From: BOKV01 sp041397525
GTDB lineage: Bacteria; Pseudomonadota; Alphaproteobacteria; Rhizobiales; Rhizobiaceae
Length of the DNA stretch: 64,000 nucleotides
Assembly: GCA_041397525.1 (NCBI GenBank)
Contig: JAWKWL010000004.1
Span: forward strand, 384,949 to 448,948
Reading direction: 5' to 3'
The notes under the pieces were generated by a model. The model was not told the DNA's origin and made no database searches. It saw only the letters and a list, made by a program, of their open reading frames with translations. Positions 28,398 through 37,092 of the stretch are shown here, piece by piece; within the stretch, counting starts at the first letter, position 1; each line of letters begins with the position of its first letter. The position numbers and the translations under genes were made by a program.

Positions 28398-28403
28398 CCC
28401 CGA

Positions 28404-28808
28404 CTAGCGGCTGACTCCCAATTCAGCCAGGCGGGCAAGGCAGGCATCCTCGACCTGTTCAAGTTCGCGCAAGGTATCCTCGATGTCGCGGCGTTTTTGC
28501 TCAAGTTCACGGCGACGTTCGGAGACCCGCTTCATCAACAGCCGCATCTGCCCTTCCTCGCCGGGAGGTGAGCGGTACATGTTGAGAATCTCACGGATTT
28601 CCGCAATCGAAAAGCCAAGGCGTTTTCCGCGCAGGATCATCATCAGCAAGCGGCGATCAGCAGGGCGGAACAACCTGGTACGCCCACGGCGGACCGGTTT
28701 GATCAGCCCCTCGTCCTCGTAAAAGCGGATGGTGCGGGTCGAGATACCGAATTCCCGGGTCAGCTCAGTAATCGTGAAATATTCGGTGCTCTCGGTCTTT
28801 GCAGACAT
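28404..28808 (-). CDS. MerR family transcriptional regulator
   Basis: DNA-binding regulator of 134 residues. The N-terminal winged helix reads FTITELTREFGISTRTIRFYEDEGLIKP, then a long antiparallel coiled-coil dimer helix (about residues 75-125). There is no cysteine-rich effector site, so it is not a typical metal sensor; it resembles regulators of amino-acid or fatty-acid catabolism (LiuR-like). A palindrome-like TTTACGTAAAAGTCAA lies about 130 bases upstream of its start and may be its operator. Confidence 0.87.
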   Translation of the reverse strand: MSAKTESTEYFTITELTREFGISTRTIRFYEDEGLIKPVRRGRTRLFRPADRRLLMMILRGKRLGFSIAEIREILNMYRSPPGEEGQMRLLMKRVSERRRELEQKRRDIEDTLRELEQVEDACLARLAELGVSR

Positions 28809-28935
28809 ATCAGATATTCCCGGCAGATCAGTCCCGTTCCGTTGGCAATCGAAACCGGACCGCATCGCAATTGTCATCAAGGCAATACGCGGCAGTCCGC
28901 GCGTTGAAAAACCTTCTCATTTCCTGTTAGAGGTA

Positions 28936-28951
28936 TTTACGTAAAAGTCAA
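28936..28951. promoter_or_regulatory. Possible MerR-type operator
   Basis: TTTACGTAAAAGTCAA at 28936-28951 contains the dyad TTTACGTAAA and resembles LiuR-type sites, upstream of the MerR gene and of the DUF805 gene. Inferred from pattern only. Confidence 0.3.
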
Positions 28952-29101
28952 TTGAGCGACCCGGGAGCCCACAGTTGTTTGCAAGGGCTTGCTGCTGCCT
29001 TTAAGCTGGCAGCCGGACAGGGGCACCACTTCGATTCGAGCAAGTCGCCTAGCCGTGTTGTGGCGCACCAACCCCCTCCCCAGACCCGACAGGGATGCGC
29101 A

Positions 29102-29455
29102 ATGTCATTTTTTCGTTCCGTGGCTGCAGCCTATCGCAACTACTTCAACTTTTCAGGCCGTTCGAACCGGCGTGATTTCTGGTTCTGGCTGGGCTTTGCC
29201 ATCCTGGCCTGGATAGGACTTTTGCAGTTCGATTTGTCGACCGTTGCGGAATGGCTCGATTACCTGCCGGGAGAGGAAGGTGTACCTCGCTACTTTTCCA
29301 ATGCCTGGCTGGCGCTCAATTTCATTCCGCTGATCGGGCTGATCATCCGGCGCGTTCACGACCATGACAAGCCGGCCTGGATGGCGCTCACGGTGCTGCC
29401 ATTGGTATATTGGCTCACAGGAAAGGGCACGGCAGGGCCAAATCGTTTCGGATAG
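29102..29455 (+). CDS. DUF805 family membrane protein
   Basis: A 117-residue inner-membrane protein of the DUF805 family, function unknown. The N-terminus YRNYFNFSGRSNRRDFWFW is the family hallmark, followed by hydrophobic segments around 30-45 and 68-80, and the end IIRRVHDHDKPAW. ATG 29102 was chosen because the family motif starts there; the frame is open to 28952 without support. Confidence 0.88.
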   Translation: MSFFRSVAAAYRNYFNFSGRSNRRDFWFWLGFAILAWIGLLQFDLSTVAEWLDYLPGEEGVPRYFSNAWLALNFIPLIGLIIRRVHDHDKPAWMALTVLPLVYWLTGKGTAGPNRFG

Positions 29456-29564
29456 TGATGAAAAACTGTCACATGCCTTAAAATCGTCGCTTTAGACACT
29501 ATTAACGCAGTTGTCCTCATACTGGTTCCGGGGGAATATAACGGGCCAAGGAACGGATAAGGCA

Positions 29565-30236
29565 ATGCGCTTGAAATCCATCACAGCAGCAGTTGCGCTG
29601 GCCGCAGCAATGGCAAATTCGGCCAGTGCGCAGCAAGTGGAATCAAAGACCTGGTTGATTAACGGGTTCGGCAGTGCCGTGCCCTTTGTCGGCTATGGAT
29701 TTGCCAATCTGAAGAAGAAAATTCCGGGCTCTGACCTGTATTCCTATATCGGGCCGGCGGAAGGTCTGGCGGTCATCCAGCCCAAGGTGATGAACGATGT
29801 CCGCGCCGCCTACAGGCGCAATCCCAATATCGAAATCAATCTCATCGGCATTTCCTTCGGGGCCAACATGCTTTCCCGCATGGTGGCGCAGCTCGACAAG
29901 GAAGGAATTCCGGTCAGCTATCTCGGCATCCTCGACGGACTGCCGCTGGCGCCGATCACCAAGAACGTGCGCCGGGTCGACAATTTCATCTGCAACCTGC
30001 CAGGATGCCTGCGCGACAAGATCCGCCTGATGAAGGGCAATACCGAAACAATTGAAAACCAGTTTGCCTATACGACGACGCATATTGCGCTGGGCGACAA
30101 TGAGGAAGTTCATCAGCGCATCCTGCACCAGATCAGCACCTATCCAATGGATATCGGCCCGGTTGCAGTCGATTACACCTATACCGCTGCCACCGGCGTC
30201 GCCGTACAGCCAAGGGCCTATGCACCGATCGAATAA
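29565..30236 (+). CDS. Exported alpha/beta-hydrolase-like protein
   Basis: A 223-residue protein with a signal peptide (MRLKSITAAVALAAAMANSASA). The mature part contains LIGISFGANMLSRMVAQL, a GxSxG nucleophile elbow of alpha/beta hydrolases, followed by LGILDGLP. A histidine in TTTHIALGDNEEVHQ or HQRILHQI may complete the triad. It probably acts in the periplasm as a thioesterase- or lipase-like enzyme; the substrate is unknown. ATG 29565 follows a weak ribosome-binding site. Confidence 0.75.
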   Translation: MRLKSITAAVALAAAMANSASAQQVESKTWLINGFGSAVPFVGYGFANLKKKIPGSDLYSYIGPAEGLAVIQPKVMNDVRAAYRRNPNIEINLIGISFGANMLSRMVAQLDKEGIPVSYLGILDGLPLAPITKNVRRVDNFICNLPGCLRDKIRLMKGNTETIENQFAYTTTHIALGDNEEVHQRILHQISTYPMDIGPVAVDYTYTAATGVAVQPRAYAPIE

Positions 30237-30240
30237 CCGG

Positions 30241-31665
30241 TCATATCGAAAACCACCAGGCCGCCAATCCCAGAAACGCGAAGAAGCCCACGACATCCGT
30301 GACCGTCGTCACGAACACGCTTGAGGCGACGGCGGGGTCGATCTCGAAATGATCGAGGACGATGGGGATCAAAATGCCCGCGAGCGCTGCCGAGACCATG
30401 TTGAACACCATGGCAACGGCGATGATGCCGCCAATCTGGGCATCGTCAAACCAGAGTGCTGCCACCGCGCCGATGATCACGGCAAAGACCAGGCCATTGA
30501 ACAAGCCGACCCGAATTTCCCTGAAAATGATGCGACGTGCGTTGTAGCTGTCGATGTCCCGGGTCGCCAGAGCACGAACGGCAACGGTCATGGTCTGGGT
30601 GCCGGCATTGCCGCCCATGGAAGCGACAATGGGCATGAGCACGGCGAGGGCCACCATTTTTTCAATTGCTACACCGAAGATGCCGATGACGGCGGAAGCA
30701 AGGATCGCGGTCAGCAGGTTGACGAAAAGCCAGAGGAAGCGAGACTTGGAAATCTCCCAGACGGAGTCGGAAAGTTCTTCGTCGCCGACACCGGCAAGGC
30801 GCTTGATGTCCTCGTCGGCTTCCTGATGGATGACGTCAACCATGTCGTCGATGGTCAGCACTCCGACAAGGCGCTTGGCATCGTCAACAACGGCCGCGGA
30901 CAGAAGGTCATAGCGCTCGAACAGCCGCGCGGCCTCTTCCTGGTCGAGATCGGCCTCGATGGCGTGGCGGGTTTCCCCCATGATCTCCTCGACCCGTGCC
31001 TTGCGACCCGTGCGCAATATCCGGTCAAGGGCCACTGACCCCAGCAATTCGAAGGTTGGCGACACCACGAAGATTTCGTGGAAACGGTCCGGCAGGTCTG
31101 TGTCGTCGCGCATGTAGTCGATCGTCTGCCCTACCGACCAGAACGGTGGCACAGCGATGAACTCTGTCTGCATGCGCCGGCCGGCACTTTCTTCGGGGTA
31201 ATCAAGCGAGCGACGCAGCCTGAGCCTTTCCTCGAATGGAAGGGCGGCAAGGATCTCGTCCTGATCCTCCTGCTCCATGTCCTCGAGAATGTAGACCGCG
31301 TCATCCGAATCGAGTTCCTGAACGGCTTCTGCAATCTTGTCATTGGGTAGCGCGTCGATGATTTCGAGGCGGACCGCCTCATCAACCTCGGTCAGGGCTG
31401 TGAGGTCAAAACTGTCACCGGCAAGACGCACGAGTGCAGCGCGCTGGGCAGAATCAAGCGCTTCGAGAAGATCGCCTAGTTCCGCCTCATGCAGCGGCTC
31501 GATGGCCGCACGCAGAGCGTCTCCATCGCCGTTTTCGAGATATTCGCCTATTCGCTCCTGGTAATCGGAACGCACGTAGCCGTCCTCGTCATAGATGCCC
31601 TGGCCAACCGGGGCTTCCATTTCAGAGGGCTTCACGGCCAAGTCGTGTTCCGTCTGGCTTTCCAT
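30241..31665 (-). CDS. mgtE: Magnesium transporter MgtE
   Basis: Mg2+ channel/transporter of 474 residues. An N-terminal helical domain (about 30-150) is followed by two CBS domains (about 155-290) that sense cytoplasmic Mg2+. Five transmembrane helices follow (about 310-470), with PIVASMGGNAGTQTMTVAVR in the pore region, which is the family signature. Expected in the inner membrane as a dimer. It converges with the hydrolase gene, only four bases apart. Confidence 0.95.
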   Translation of the reverse strand: MESQTEHDLAVKPSEMEAPVGQGIYDEDGYVRSDYQERIGEYLENGDGDALRAAIEPLHEAELGDLLEALDSAQRAALVRLAGDSFDLTALTEVDEAVRLEIIDALPNDKIAEAVQELDSDDAVYILEDMEQEDQDEILAALPFEERLRLRRSLDYPEESAGRRMQTEFIAVPPFWSVGQTIDYMRDDTDLPDRFHEIFVVSPTFELLGSVALDRILRTGRKARVEEIMGETRHAIEADLDQEEAARLFERYDLLSAAVVDDAKRLVGVLTIDDMVDVIHQEADEDIKRLAGVGDEELSDSVWEISKSRFLWLFVNLLTAILASAVIGIFGVAIEKMVALAVLMPIVASMGGNAGTQTMTVAVRALATRDIDSYNARRIIFREIRVGLFNGLVFAVIIGAVAALWFDDAQIGGIIAVAMVFNMVSAALAGILIPIVLDHFEIDPAVASSVFVTTVTDVVGFFAFLGLAAWWFSI

Positions 31666-31770
31666 GCGTCATTCCGCGTCAAAGGCAGTTCGTCCAATAC
31701 CTATCCCAGTGCGCAAGCGGGGGCAAAGGGGTCGCCAAAATAATGTTGGCCGCGTGACAGGGTCAGGACA

Positions 31771-31800
31771 CAAAAGGAAACGGGCCGGTCTCCCGGCCCG
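31771..31800 (-). terminator. Terminator after the molybdenum hydroxylase operon
   Basis: CGGGCCGG (31781-31788) pairs with CCGGCCCG (31793-31800); on the minus strand TTTCCTTTTG follows. Confidence 0.8.
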
Positions 31801-31833
31801 TTGCATACAAAACACCCCAGTCGGATCCCGCCG

Positions 31834-34107
31834 TCAGGCGAAACTGACTTCCCTGGAGAATGGCAGAGTGCGCAGGCGCTTGCCAGTGGCCGCGTGGATG
31901 GCGTTGGCAAGTGCAGGTATTGACGGCGGGGTTCCGGGTTCACCGGCACCGCCCATCTTGTGCCAGGATTCCAGCACCTCGACTTCAATTGCCGGACACT
32001 GGTTCATCCGCATGGCGTCATAATCGGGGAAGTTGGCCTGCTCAACCTCGCCATTGGCAAAGGTGATCTCCTGGCCCATGGCCGAGGACAGGCCGAAAAT
32101 GATGCCCGACATCATCTGCGCCTTGATGATCGCGGGATCAATGGCAGTCCCGATGTCGATGGCACACCAGACTTTCTCAATGCGAATACCGTCAGCAGTG
32201 TCACGCACCTGGACAACTTGCGCCACCCATGAGCCGAAGGACAATGTGTGCGCAATGCCCATGCCCCTGCCCTTTGGCAGTTCATAACCCCAGCCCGACA
32301 TTTCCGCGACACGCTTCAGGACCCCGGTTGCAGCCGGGTAATCAGCCATCAGTTTCAGGCGCATTTCCAGAGGATCAACGCCAGCGGCGGAAGCAACTTC
32401 ATCCATGAAACCTTCATGGAAGAAGCCGTTGTAGGAATTGCCGACCGAGCGCCAGAAACCGACCGGGATCGGCAGATCGCTGACATGTCCGGTAACCCTG
32501 TAATTGTCGATACTGTAGGGCTGGTCATGTGCGCCTTCGGTGACTGTCTTGTCCGGCCCCATCGGGGAAATCGACGGGAAGGTCCGCTTCATCACACTCT
32601 TGAGAATGGATGGCGATGCGACCTTGATGTCAACCGCAGACGGGCCCTCACCCTTGACGATGCGCGCGCGCATCTTTGCCATGGCAGCAGGGCGATAGGT
32701 GTCGTGGCGCATGTCTTCCTCACGCGTCCAGGTCACTTTCACCGGCCTGCCCTCGGTTTCCTTGGCTATCTGCACCGCATAGAGCGGGAAATCGGCCTCA
32801 GCGCGCCTGCCAAAACCGCCGCCAAGGAATGTCGTATGAACGCGGACGTCGCCCGCCTCAACGCCAACGAGCGGCGCTGCCGTCATCTGGATGATGGTCG
32901 GTGCCTGGTTGGGAGCCCAGATGTCCAGCACACCGTCCTTCCATTGCGCGGTCGCGTTCATTGGTTCCATGCAGGCATGGGCGAGCCATGGCGCCTGATA
33001 TTCGGCCTCGATGACCTCATCACGCGGCGCATCGGCAAATTCAGTTTCGGCATTGCCGTCGTTGCGCAGGGAGAAGGATGGCTCGCTGTTGAGCTTGCCC
33101 GCAAGTTCATCAAACATCGCCTTGCTGTCGAGCGGATAGTTGGCCTCGCCCCAAACGATATCGAGCGCTTCCGCGCCCTTGAATGCCGCCCAGGTGTTAC
33201 TGGCGATAACGCCGAAACCGCTGCCCTGATTGGTTTCCACCGGGACTACCTTGATCACACCGGGAACAGCCAAAGCCGCATCGCTTGATACGGTGGCAAC
33301 CCTTGAACCGAAACGCGGTGACATCCGGACCGTGGCGTAGAGCATCTCGGGAAGATCGACATCAATACCGAATTGCGCTGTACCGGTGACCTTTGCCGGG
33401 ATATCGACCCGTGCGACCGGCTTGCCGAGGAACTTCCAATCGGCTTTGCCACGCAGTTTCATGTCAGAGGGCGGTGCATGTTTGAGCGCCTCGCCGGCGA
33501 GTTCGCCATAGGTGATACTCTTGCCGGAAGCCGGATCACGGATCTCGCCATTTCCGGTTTCCAGGCTTTCAGCGTGAACGCCCAGATTTGCTGCTGCGGC
33601 AGCGAGCAGCATGTGGCGCGCGGCGCATCCCGCCATGCGCATCTTTTCATATCCGTCACGGATTGAGGACGAGCCGCCGGTTACCTGCAAACCCAGGACC
33701 TTGGACAATGGATAGGCGGCCGAGCGCATGGTTTCAGCAAGGAAGCCCTCATCGAAAGACGGGAATGGTCCGCCATCTTCCAGCATTGCCGAATTGTAAT
33801 AGGCGAAACTGCCGGGGCCGTGTTCGACCTTCACTTTCGACGGGTCAACGTCAAGCTCCTCGGCCAGAAGCGCGGCGAGCGAGGTCTGCACGCCCTGCCC
33901 CATTTCTGCACGAGGCGCGATGATGGTGATGGTATTGTCGGTGGCGATTTTCAGAAAGGGGTTGAAGGTGGTTTCGCCGGAGGCGATGTCCTTTTCCAGC
34001 GGGTTGGGATAATCCCGGCTGACATAATAATACCCGAAGGCAACGCCACCCGCGACTGCGGCAGCACCGACGAGAAATGTGCGCCTGGCGATCTTTGCAA
34101 TGCCCAT
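31834..34107 (-). CDS. Molybdopterin-binding oxidoreductase large subunit (IorB-like), Tat-exported
   Basis: Large subunit of a xanthine-dehydrogenase-family hydroxylase, closest in layout to isoquinoline 1-oxidoreductase beta or membrane aldehyde dehydrogenases. The N-terminus IARRTFLVGAAAVAGG has an RR-x-F-L twin-arginine signal. Molybdopterin-site segments include EMGQGVQTSLAAL, TTFLGGGFGRRAEADF and GFWRSVGNSYNGFF, and the C-terminal GGAGEPGTPPS contains the catalytic Glu. Length 757 residues. The iron-sulfur subunit gene ends two bases before its start. The true substrate (an aldehyde or N-heterocycle) cannot be told. Confidence 0.9.
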   Translation of the reverse strand: MGIAKIARRTFLVGAAAVAGGVAFGYYYVSRDYPNPLEKDIASGETTFNPFLKIATDNTITIIAPRAEMGQGVQTSLAALLAEELDVDPSKVKVEHGPGSFAYYNSAMLEDGGPFPSFDEGFLAETMRSAAYPLSKVLGLQVTGGSSSIRDGYEKMRMAGCAARHMLLAAAAANLGVHAESLETGNGEIRDPASGKSITYGELAGEALKHAPPSDMKLRGKADWKFLGKPVARVDIPAKVTGTAQFGIDVDLPEMLYATVRMSPRFGSRVATVSSDAALAVPGVIKVVPVETNQGSGFGVIASNTWAAFKGAEALDIVWGEANYPLDSKAMFDELAGKLNSEPSFSLRNDGNAETEFADAPRDEVIEAEYQAPWLAHACMEPMNATAQWKDGVLDIWAPNQAPTIIQMTAAPLVGVEAGDVRVHTTFLGGGFGRRAEADFPLYAVQIAKETEGRPVKVTWTREEDMRHDTYRPAAMAKMRARIVKGEGPSAVDIKVASPSILKSVMKRTFPSISPMGPDKTVTEGAHDQPYSIDNYRVTGHVSDLPIPVGFWRSVGNSYNGFFHEGFMDEVASAAGVDPLEMRLKLMADYPAATGVLKRVAEMSGWGYELPKGRGMGIAHTLSFGSWVAQVVQVRDTADGIRIEKVWCAIDIGTAIDPAIIKAQMMSGIIFGLSSAMGQEITFANGEVEQANFPDYDAMRMNQCPAIEVEVLESWHKMGGAGEPGTPPSIPALANAIHAATGKRLRTLPFSREVSFA

Positions 34108-34109
34108 GA

Positions 34110-34565
34110 TCAGGCCCCCTCAACGGTAGCTGCGCGGCGAATGGCGGCGCGGATGCGCGGATAGGTGCCGCAACGACACAGGTTCCCGCTCATGGCTTCA
34201 TCGATTTCGGTATCAGTAGGATTGGGCTTTTCCGCAAGGAGTGCCACTGCGGACATGATCTGACCGGATTGGCAATAGCCGCATTGTGGAACCTGTTCGT
34301 CTATCCAGGCCTGCTGGACGCGGTGAAGGCTCTCCAGCGTTCCGATGCCCTCAATCGTGGTCACCTCGCCACTGACATCCCCCACAAGGGTTTGGCAGGA
34401 ACGCACCGGCTCACCGTTGACATGCACGGTGCATGCGCCACAAGCCGCCACCCCGCATCCGAATTTCGTCCCCTTGAGCCCGGCGATGTCTCGCAATGCC
34501 CAAAGTAGCGGCATTTGCGGATCATCGCCCACATCGATGGACTTTCCGTTGATTGTCAGTTGCAT
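34110..34565 (-). CDS. (2Fe-2S)-binding subunit of molybdenum hydroxylase (IorA-like)
   Basis: Small iron-sulfur subunit, 151 residues. The plant-type ferredoxin cluster motif is CGVAACGACTVHVNG with a fourth Cys in RSCQTLVG. The second, helical cluster domain has CGYCQSGQ and LCRCGTYPRIR. It passes electrons from the molybdenum site of its partner. Without its own signal it is probably exported piggy-back with the Tat-signalled large subunit. No cytochrome subunit gene is adjacent, so the electron acceptor is unknown. Confidence 0.92.
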   Translation of the reverse strand: MQLTINGKSIDVGDDPQMPLLWALRDIAGLKGTKFGCGVAACGACTVHVNGEPVRSCQTLVGDVSGEVTTIEGIGTLESLHRVQQAWIDEQVPQCGYCQSGQIMSAVALLAEKPNPTDTEIDEAMSGNLCRCGTYPRIRAAIRRAATVEGA

Positions 34566-34787
34566 GACTACCCCTGTTGAACCTGTTTGCGGAATCTGAA
34601 ATCAAACCATTATCACCCAGATAGCGGTTGAATTGCCGAACCCCAAGGGGATGGAAAGGTTTTTTCTGTCTGGTTCCGTGCAGTGTCCTTCAAAATCGCT
34701 TCATGATTGAGGTGGTTTCTTCACCAATGGCGGACACCAGTCGTTAAGTTTCCAGATTGTATATTATAGCCGAATTTGGGGGCTTTC

Positions 34788-36788
34788 ATGACCAATCAAC
34801 CATTATTGCGGTCCGTGACCGGTAACGAACCGCCAGTTCCAGGTCTTGAACATCGCAAGCGTACACAGGGCTATGTCGTGCATTGCGACGGCCAGCGCGC
34901 CATCTTGATGGCCCATGTGAACCCTGACGTCGAGCACATGGAAAATTATTGGGCGGTTGGCCAGCTCGTTTCGATCTGGGAAGGACCCAACCGTGTTGTA
35001 GGTCAAACCTACAAGGTCGAATCGCATGAATCCCAATGGGCGGAGGAAGGTGAAAACGCCGTTCTGGTGCATATCGAACTGGTCGGCGAAATCACCCAGC
35101 GCGATGAACACAATGCGTCTTTCTCCAGCGGTATCGCCAATTACCCCAGGATGGGCTCAATCGGCCATCGTATCCGGGCAAACGATCTGGAAGCGATCTA
35201 CCAGAACGAATCCGATGACACGATTCAAGTTGGCAGCCTGACGCAGGAATCGAGCATCGCCGCCAAGATCGACCTCGACAAACTGCTGACGCGGCATTTC
35301 TCGGTGGTCGGCTCTACCGGGGTTGGCAAATCGACCTCCGTGTCCCTGATTCTGCGCAAGGTCATCGGCAAGCGCAAGGATATCAGAGTACTCATTCTCG
35401 ATCCGCACAACGAGTTCACGGCAGCCTTTGCCAATGAATCGGTGGTGAAGGATTCGACGAATCTGCAATTGCCGTTCTGGTTTTTCATGTTCGACGAGTT
35501 CACGGAGGTGGTATTCCGTGGCCAGAAGGGCGTTGAGGCAGAAGCGGAAATGTTGCGCGACCTCGTGGCGGAAGCCAAGGAACGCTATGCCGAAGGCAGC
35601 AATGGTGCCAGTACCGCCTCGCTGATGCGCAAAGGCACCTCGAAAACCGGGTACACCGCTGATTCCCCGGTGCCTTACCGGATGATCGACCTGTTCAAGA
35701 TCATCGACGAGAAACTGGGATTGCTCGACGGCAAGGCAGACCGGCCGATCCTGAAATCCCTGCGCGACCGTTTGACATCGATATCACGTGACCCGCGTTT
35801 CGCGTTCATGTTCGGATCAGCCAATACCGGCGGTGACCGCATGGTGGAAATCGTGGCCGACATATTCCGCGTTCCCCACAATGAGAAACCGATCAGCGTG
35901 ATCGACATGTCGGGCCTGCCATCGGAAGTGGTAAGCTCGGTTGCTGCAGTTTTGTGCCGGTTGGCGTTTGACCTTGCCATGAATTCACAGGGCGGCATCC
36001 AGACCCTGGTCGTGTGCGAAGAAGCGCACCGTTACATTCCTGCCGATCCGGACGCCGGCTTCTGGCCAACGCGACAGTCAATTGCGCGCATCGCAAAGGA
36101 AGGCCGCAAATACGGGGTTTACCTGGGCATTATCACGCAGCGTCCGAGCGAACTTGACCCGACTATCCTTTCCCAGTGCAACACTGTTTTTGCCATGCGG
36201 CTGTCAAACCAGGCCGACCAGAAGATCATCGGCGGTGCCATGACCAATGGCGCGCAGAGCTCAGTCGCCTTCCTTGCGTCCATCGCCAACCGGGAAGCGA
36301 TAGCTTTCGGTGAAGCACTGAAAACGCCAATGCGGCTGACCTTCGAGACCATTTCGAAGGAAAACCTGCCGGGCAGCCATATCTACGAGATGCAGGAAAA
36401 GGTCCGCAACGGCCTTGAAATTGATGTCGCATCCGTGATCCTTCGCATGCGCGACGCAGACACAAGGCAACCTGGTGGTCGCGACCGTGAGGAAGAAAGC
36501 TTCATGACGCAGACTGGCCAGGCGGGTGACCCGCCGCTGCCGCAGCGCGGCGACGGCCCTGCCCCGCGCCTGCAAAACAGCATGACAATGCCACAACAAC
36601 GCATGCACCCGCAGCAGGCAGCACCACGCCAGCCGGAATCATCCCGGCCACCCGTTTTCGAAGAGCGTGACACACCCCGGGCTTCAGAGCCGATGTTCGC
36701 GCCGCGTCCATGGCCGGATCGCGAAGCCGCTCCGCGGCAACCGGGCGGTGGAAACAATCTGATCAATTCATTCCGATCACGCAGCTGA
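34788..36788 (+). CDS. HerA-like (DUF87) ATP-binding protein
   Basis: A 666-residue FtsK/HerA-superfamily ATPase. An N-terminal HAS-barrel-like beta domain (about 1-150) precedes the RecA-type core. Walker A is VVGSTGVGKSTSVSL, Walker B is TLVVCEEAHRYIP, and the arginine-finger region is KEGRKYGVYLGIITQRPSELD. The last 110 residues are low-complexity, rich in Pro, Gln and Arg. HerA proteins translocate DNA, usually with NurA nuclease or defence partners; neither is present here. ATG 34788 lies after a G-rich ribosome-binding site. It is transcribed alone and closed by a terminator. Confidence 0.87.
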   Translation: MTNQPLLRSVTGNEPPVPGLEHRKRTQGYVVHCDGQRAILMAHVNPDVEHMENYWAVGQLVSIWEGPNRVVGQTYKVESHESQWAEEGENAVLVHIELVGEITQRDEHNASFSSGIANYPRMGSIGHRIRANDLEAIYQNESDDTIQVGSLTQESSIAAKIDLDKLLTRHFSVVGSTGVGKSTSVSLILRKVIGKRKDIRVLILDPHNEFTAAFANESVVKDSTNLQLPFWFFMFDEFTEVVFRGQKGVEAEAEMLRDLVAEAKERYAEGSNGASTASLMRKGTSKTGYTADSPVPYRMIDLFKIIDEKLGLLDGKADRPILKSLRDRLTSISRDPRFAFMFGSANTGGDRMVEIVADIFRVPHNEKPISVIDMSGLPSEVVSSVAAVLCRLAFDLAMNSQGGIQTLVVCEEAHRYIPADPDAGFWPTRQSIARIAKEGRKYGVYLGIITQRPSELDPTILSQCNTVFAMRLSNQADQKIIGGAMTNGAQSSVAFLASIANREAIAFGEALKTPMRLTFETISKENLPGSHIYEMQEKVRNGLEIDVASVILRMRDADTRQPGGRDREEESFMTQTGQAGDPPLPQRGDGPAPRLQNSMTMPQQRMHPQQAAPRQPESSRPPVFEERDTPRASEPMFAPRPWPDREAAPRQPGGGNNLINSFRSRS

Positions 36789-36821
36789 ACCGGGACAAAT
36801 TCCGCCAGTCATGCAAAAAAA

Positions 36822-36846
36822 CCGACGGTTTCCCGTCGGCTTTTTT
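36822..36846 (+). terminator. Terminator after the HerA-like gene
   Basis: CCGACGG (36822-36828) pairs with CCGTCGG (36833-36839), then C and a run of T. An A run on the left also gives a minus-strand terminator for the tRNA gene. Confidence 0.88.
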
Positions 36847-36850
36847 GGTC

Positions 36851-36937
36851 TGGTGCGGTCGAGAAGACTCGAACTTCCACCCCGGTTAAAGGACAGCGAC
36901 CTCAACGCTGCGCGTCTACCAATTCCGCCACGACCGC
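36851..36937 (-). tRNA. tRNA-Leu (anticodon GAG)
   Basis: The minus strand folds as a class II tRNA. The acceptor stem GCGGTCG/CGACCGC, the D-arm with TTGGTAGACGC, anticodon stem CAGCG/CGCTG with loop TTGAGGT (anticodon GAG), a long variable arm and the T-loop GTTCGAGTC are all present. CCA is encoded at 36853-36851. It reads CUC/CUU leucine codons. Confidence 0.95.
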
Positions 36938-36983
36938 ATGTGGGGAGGGGCAAGGCGAACCCGCCATTGCTCCCGGCTGGGGG

Positions 36984-37012
36984 CATGTAGCAAATGCATT
37001 GCCGTGAAACAA
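36984..37012 (-). promoter_or_regulatory. Candidate promoter of tRNA-Leu
   Basis: On the minus strand TTGTTT (37012-37007), a 17-base spacer and TACATG (36989-36984) lie about 45 bases before the tRNA. The boxes are only moderate matches. Confidence 0.35.
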
Positions 37013-37092
37013 GGCTTATCGGGCAGCTCAGTGAAAAAAGCTTGCAATGCGCACAGTTGCAAAACCGGGCATGCGGGCGCAAATTGCCTGCC

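Noticed and set aside
32248..33288. Plus-strand frame of 346 codons opposite the molybdenum hydroxylase gene
   Set aside because: Antisense shadow of a clearly real gene; no ribosome-binding site or recognisable domain.
36851..37092. Integration site next to tRNA-Leu
   Set aside because: No direct repeat of the tRNA 3' end, integrase or foreign-looking genes are nearby.
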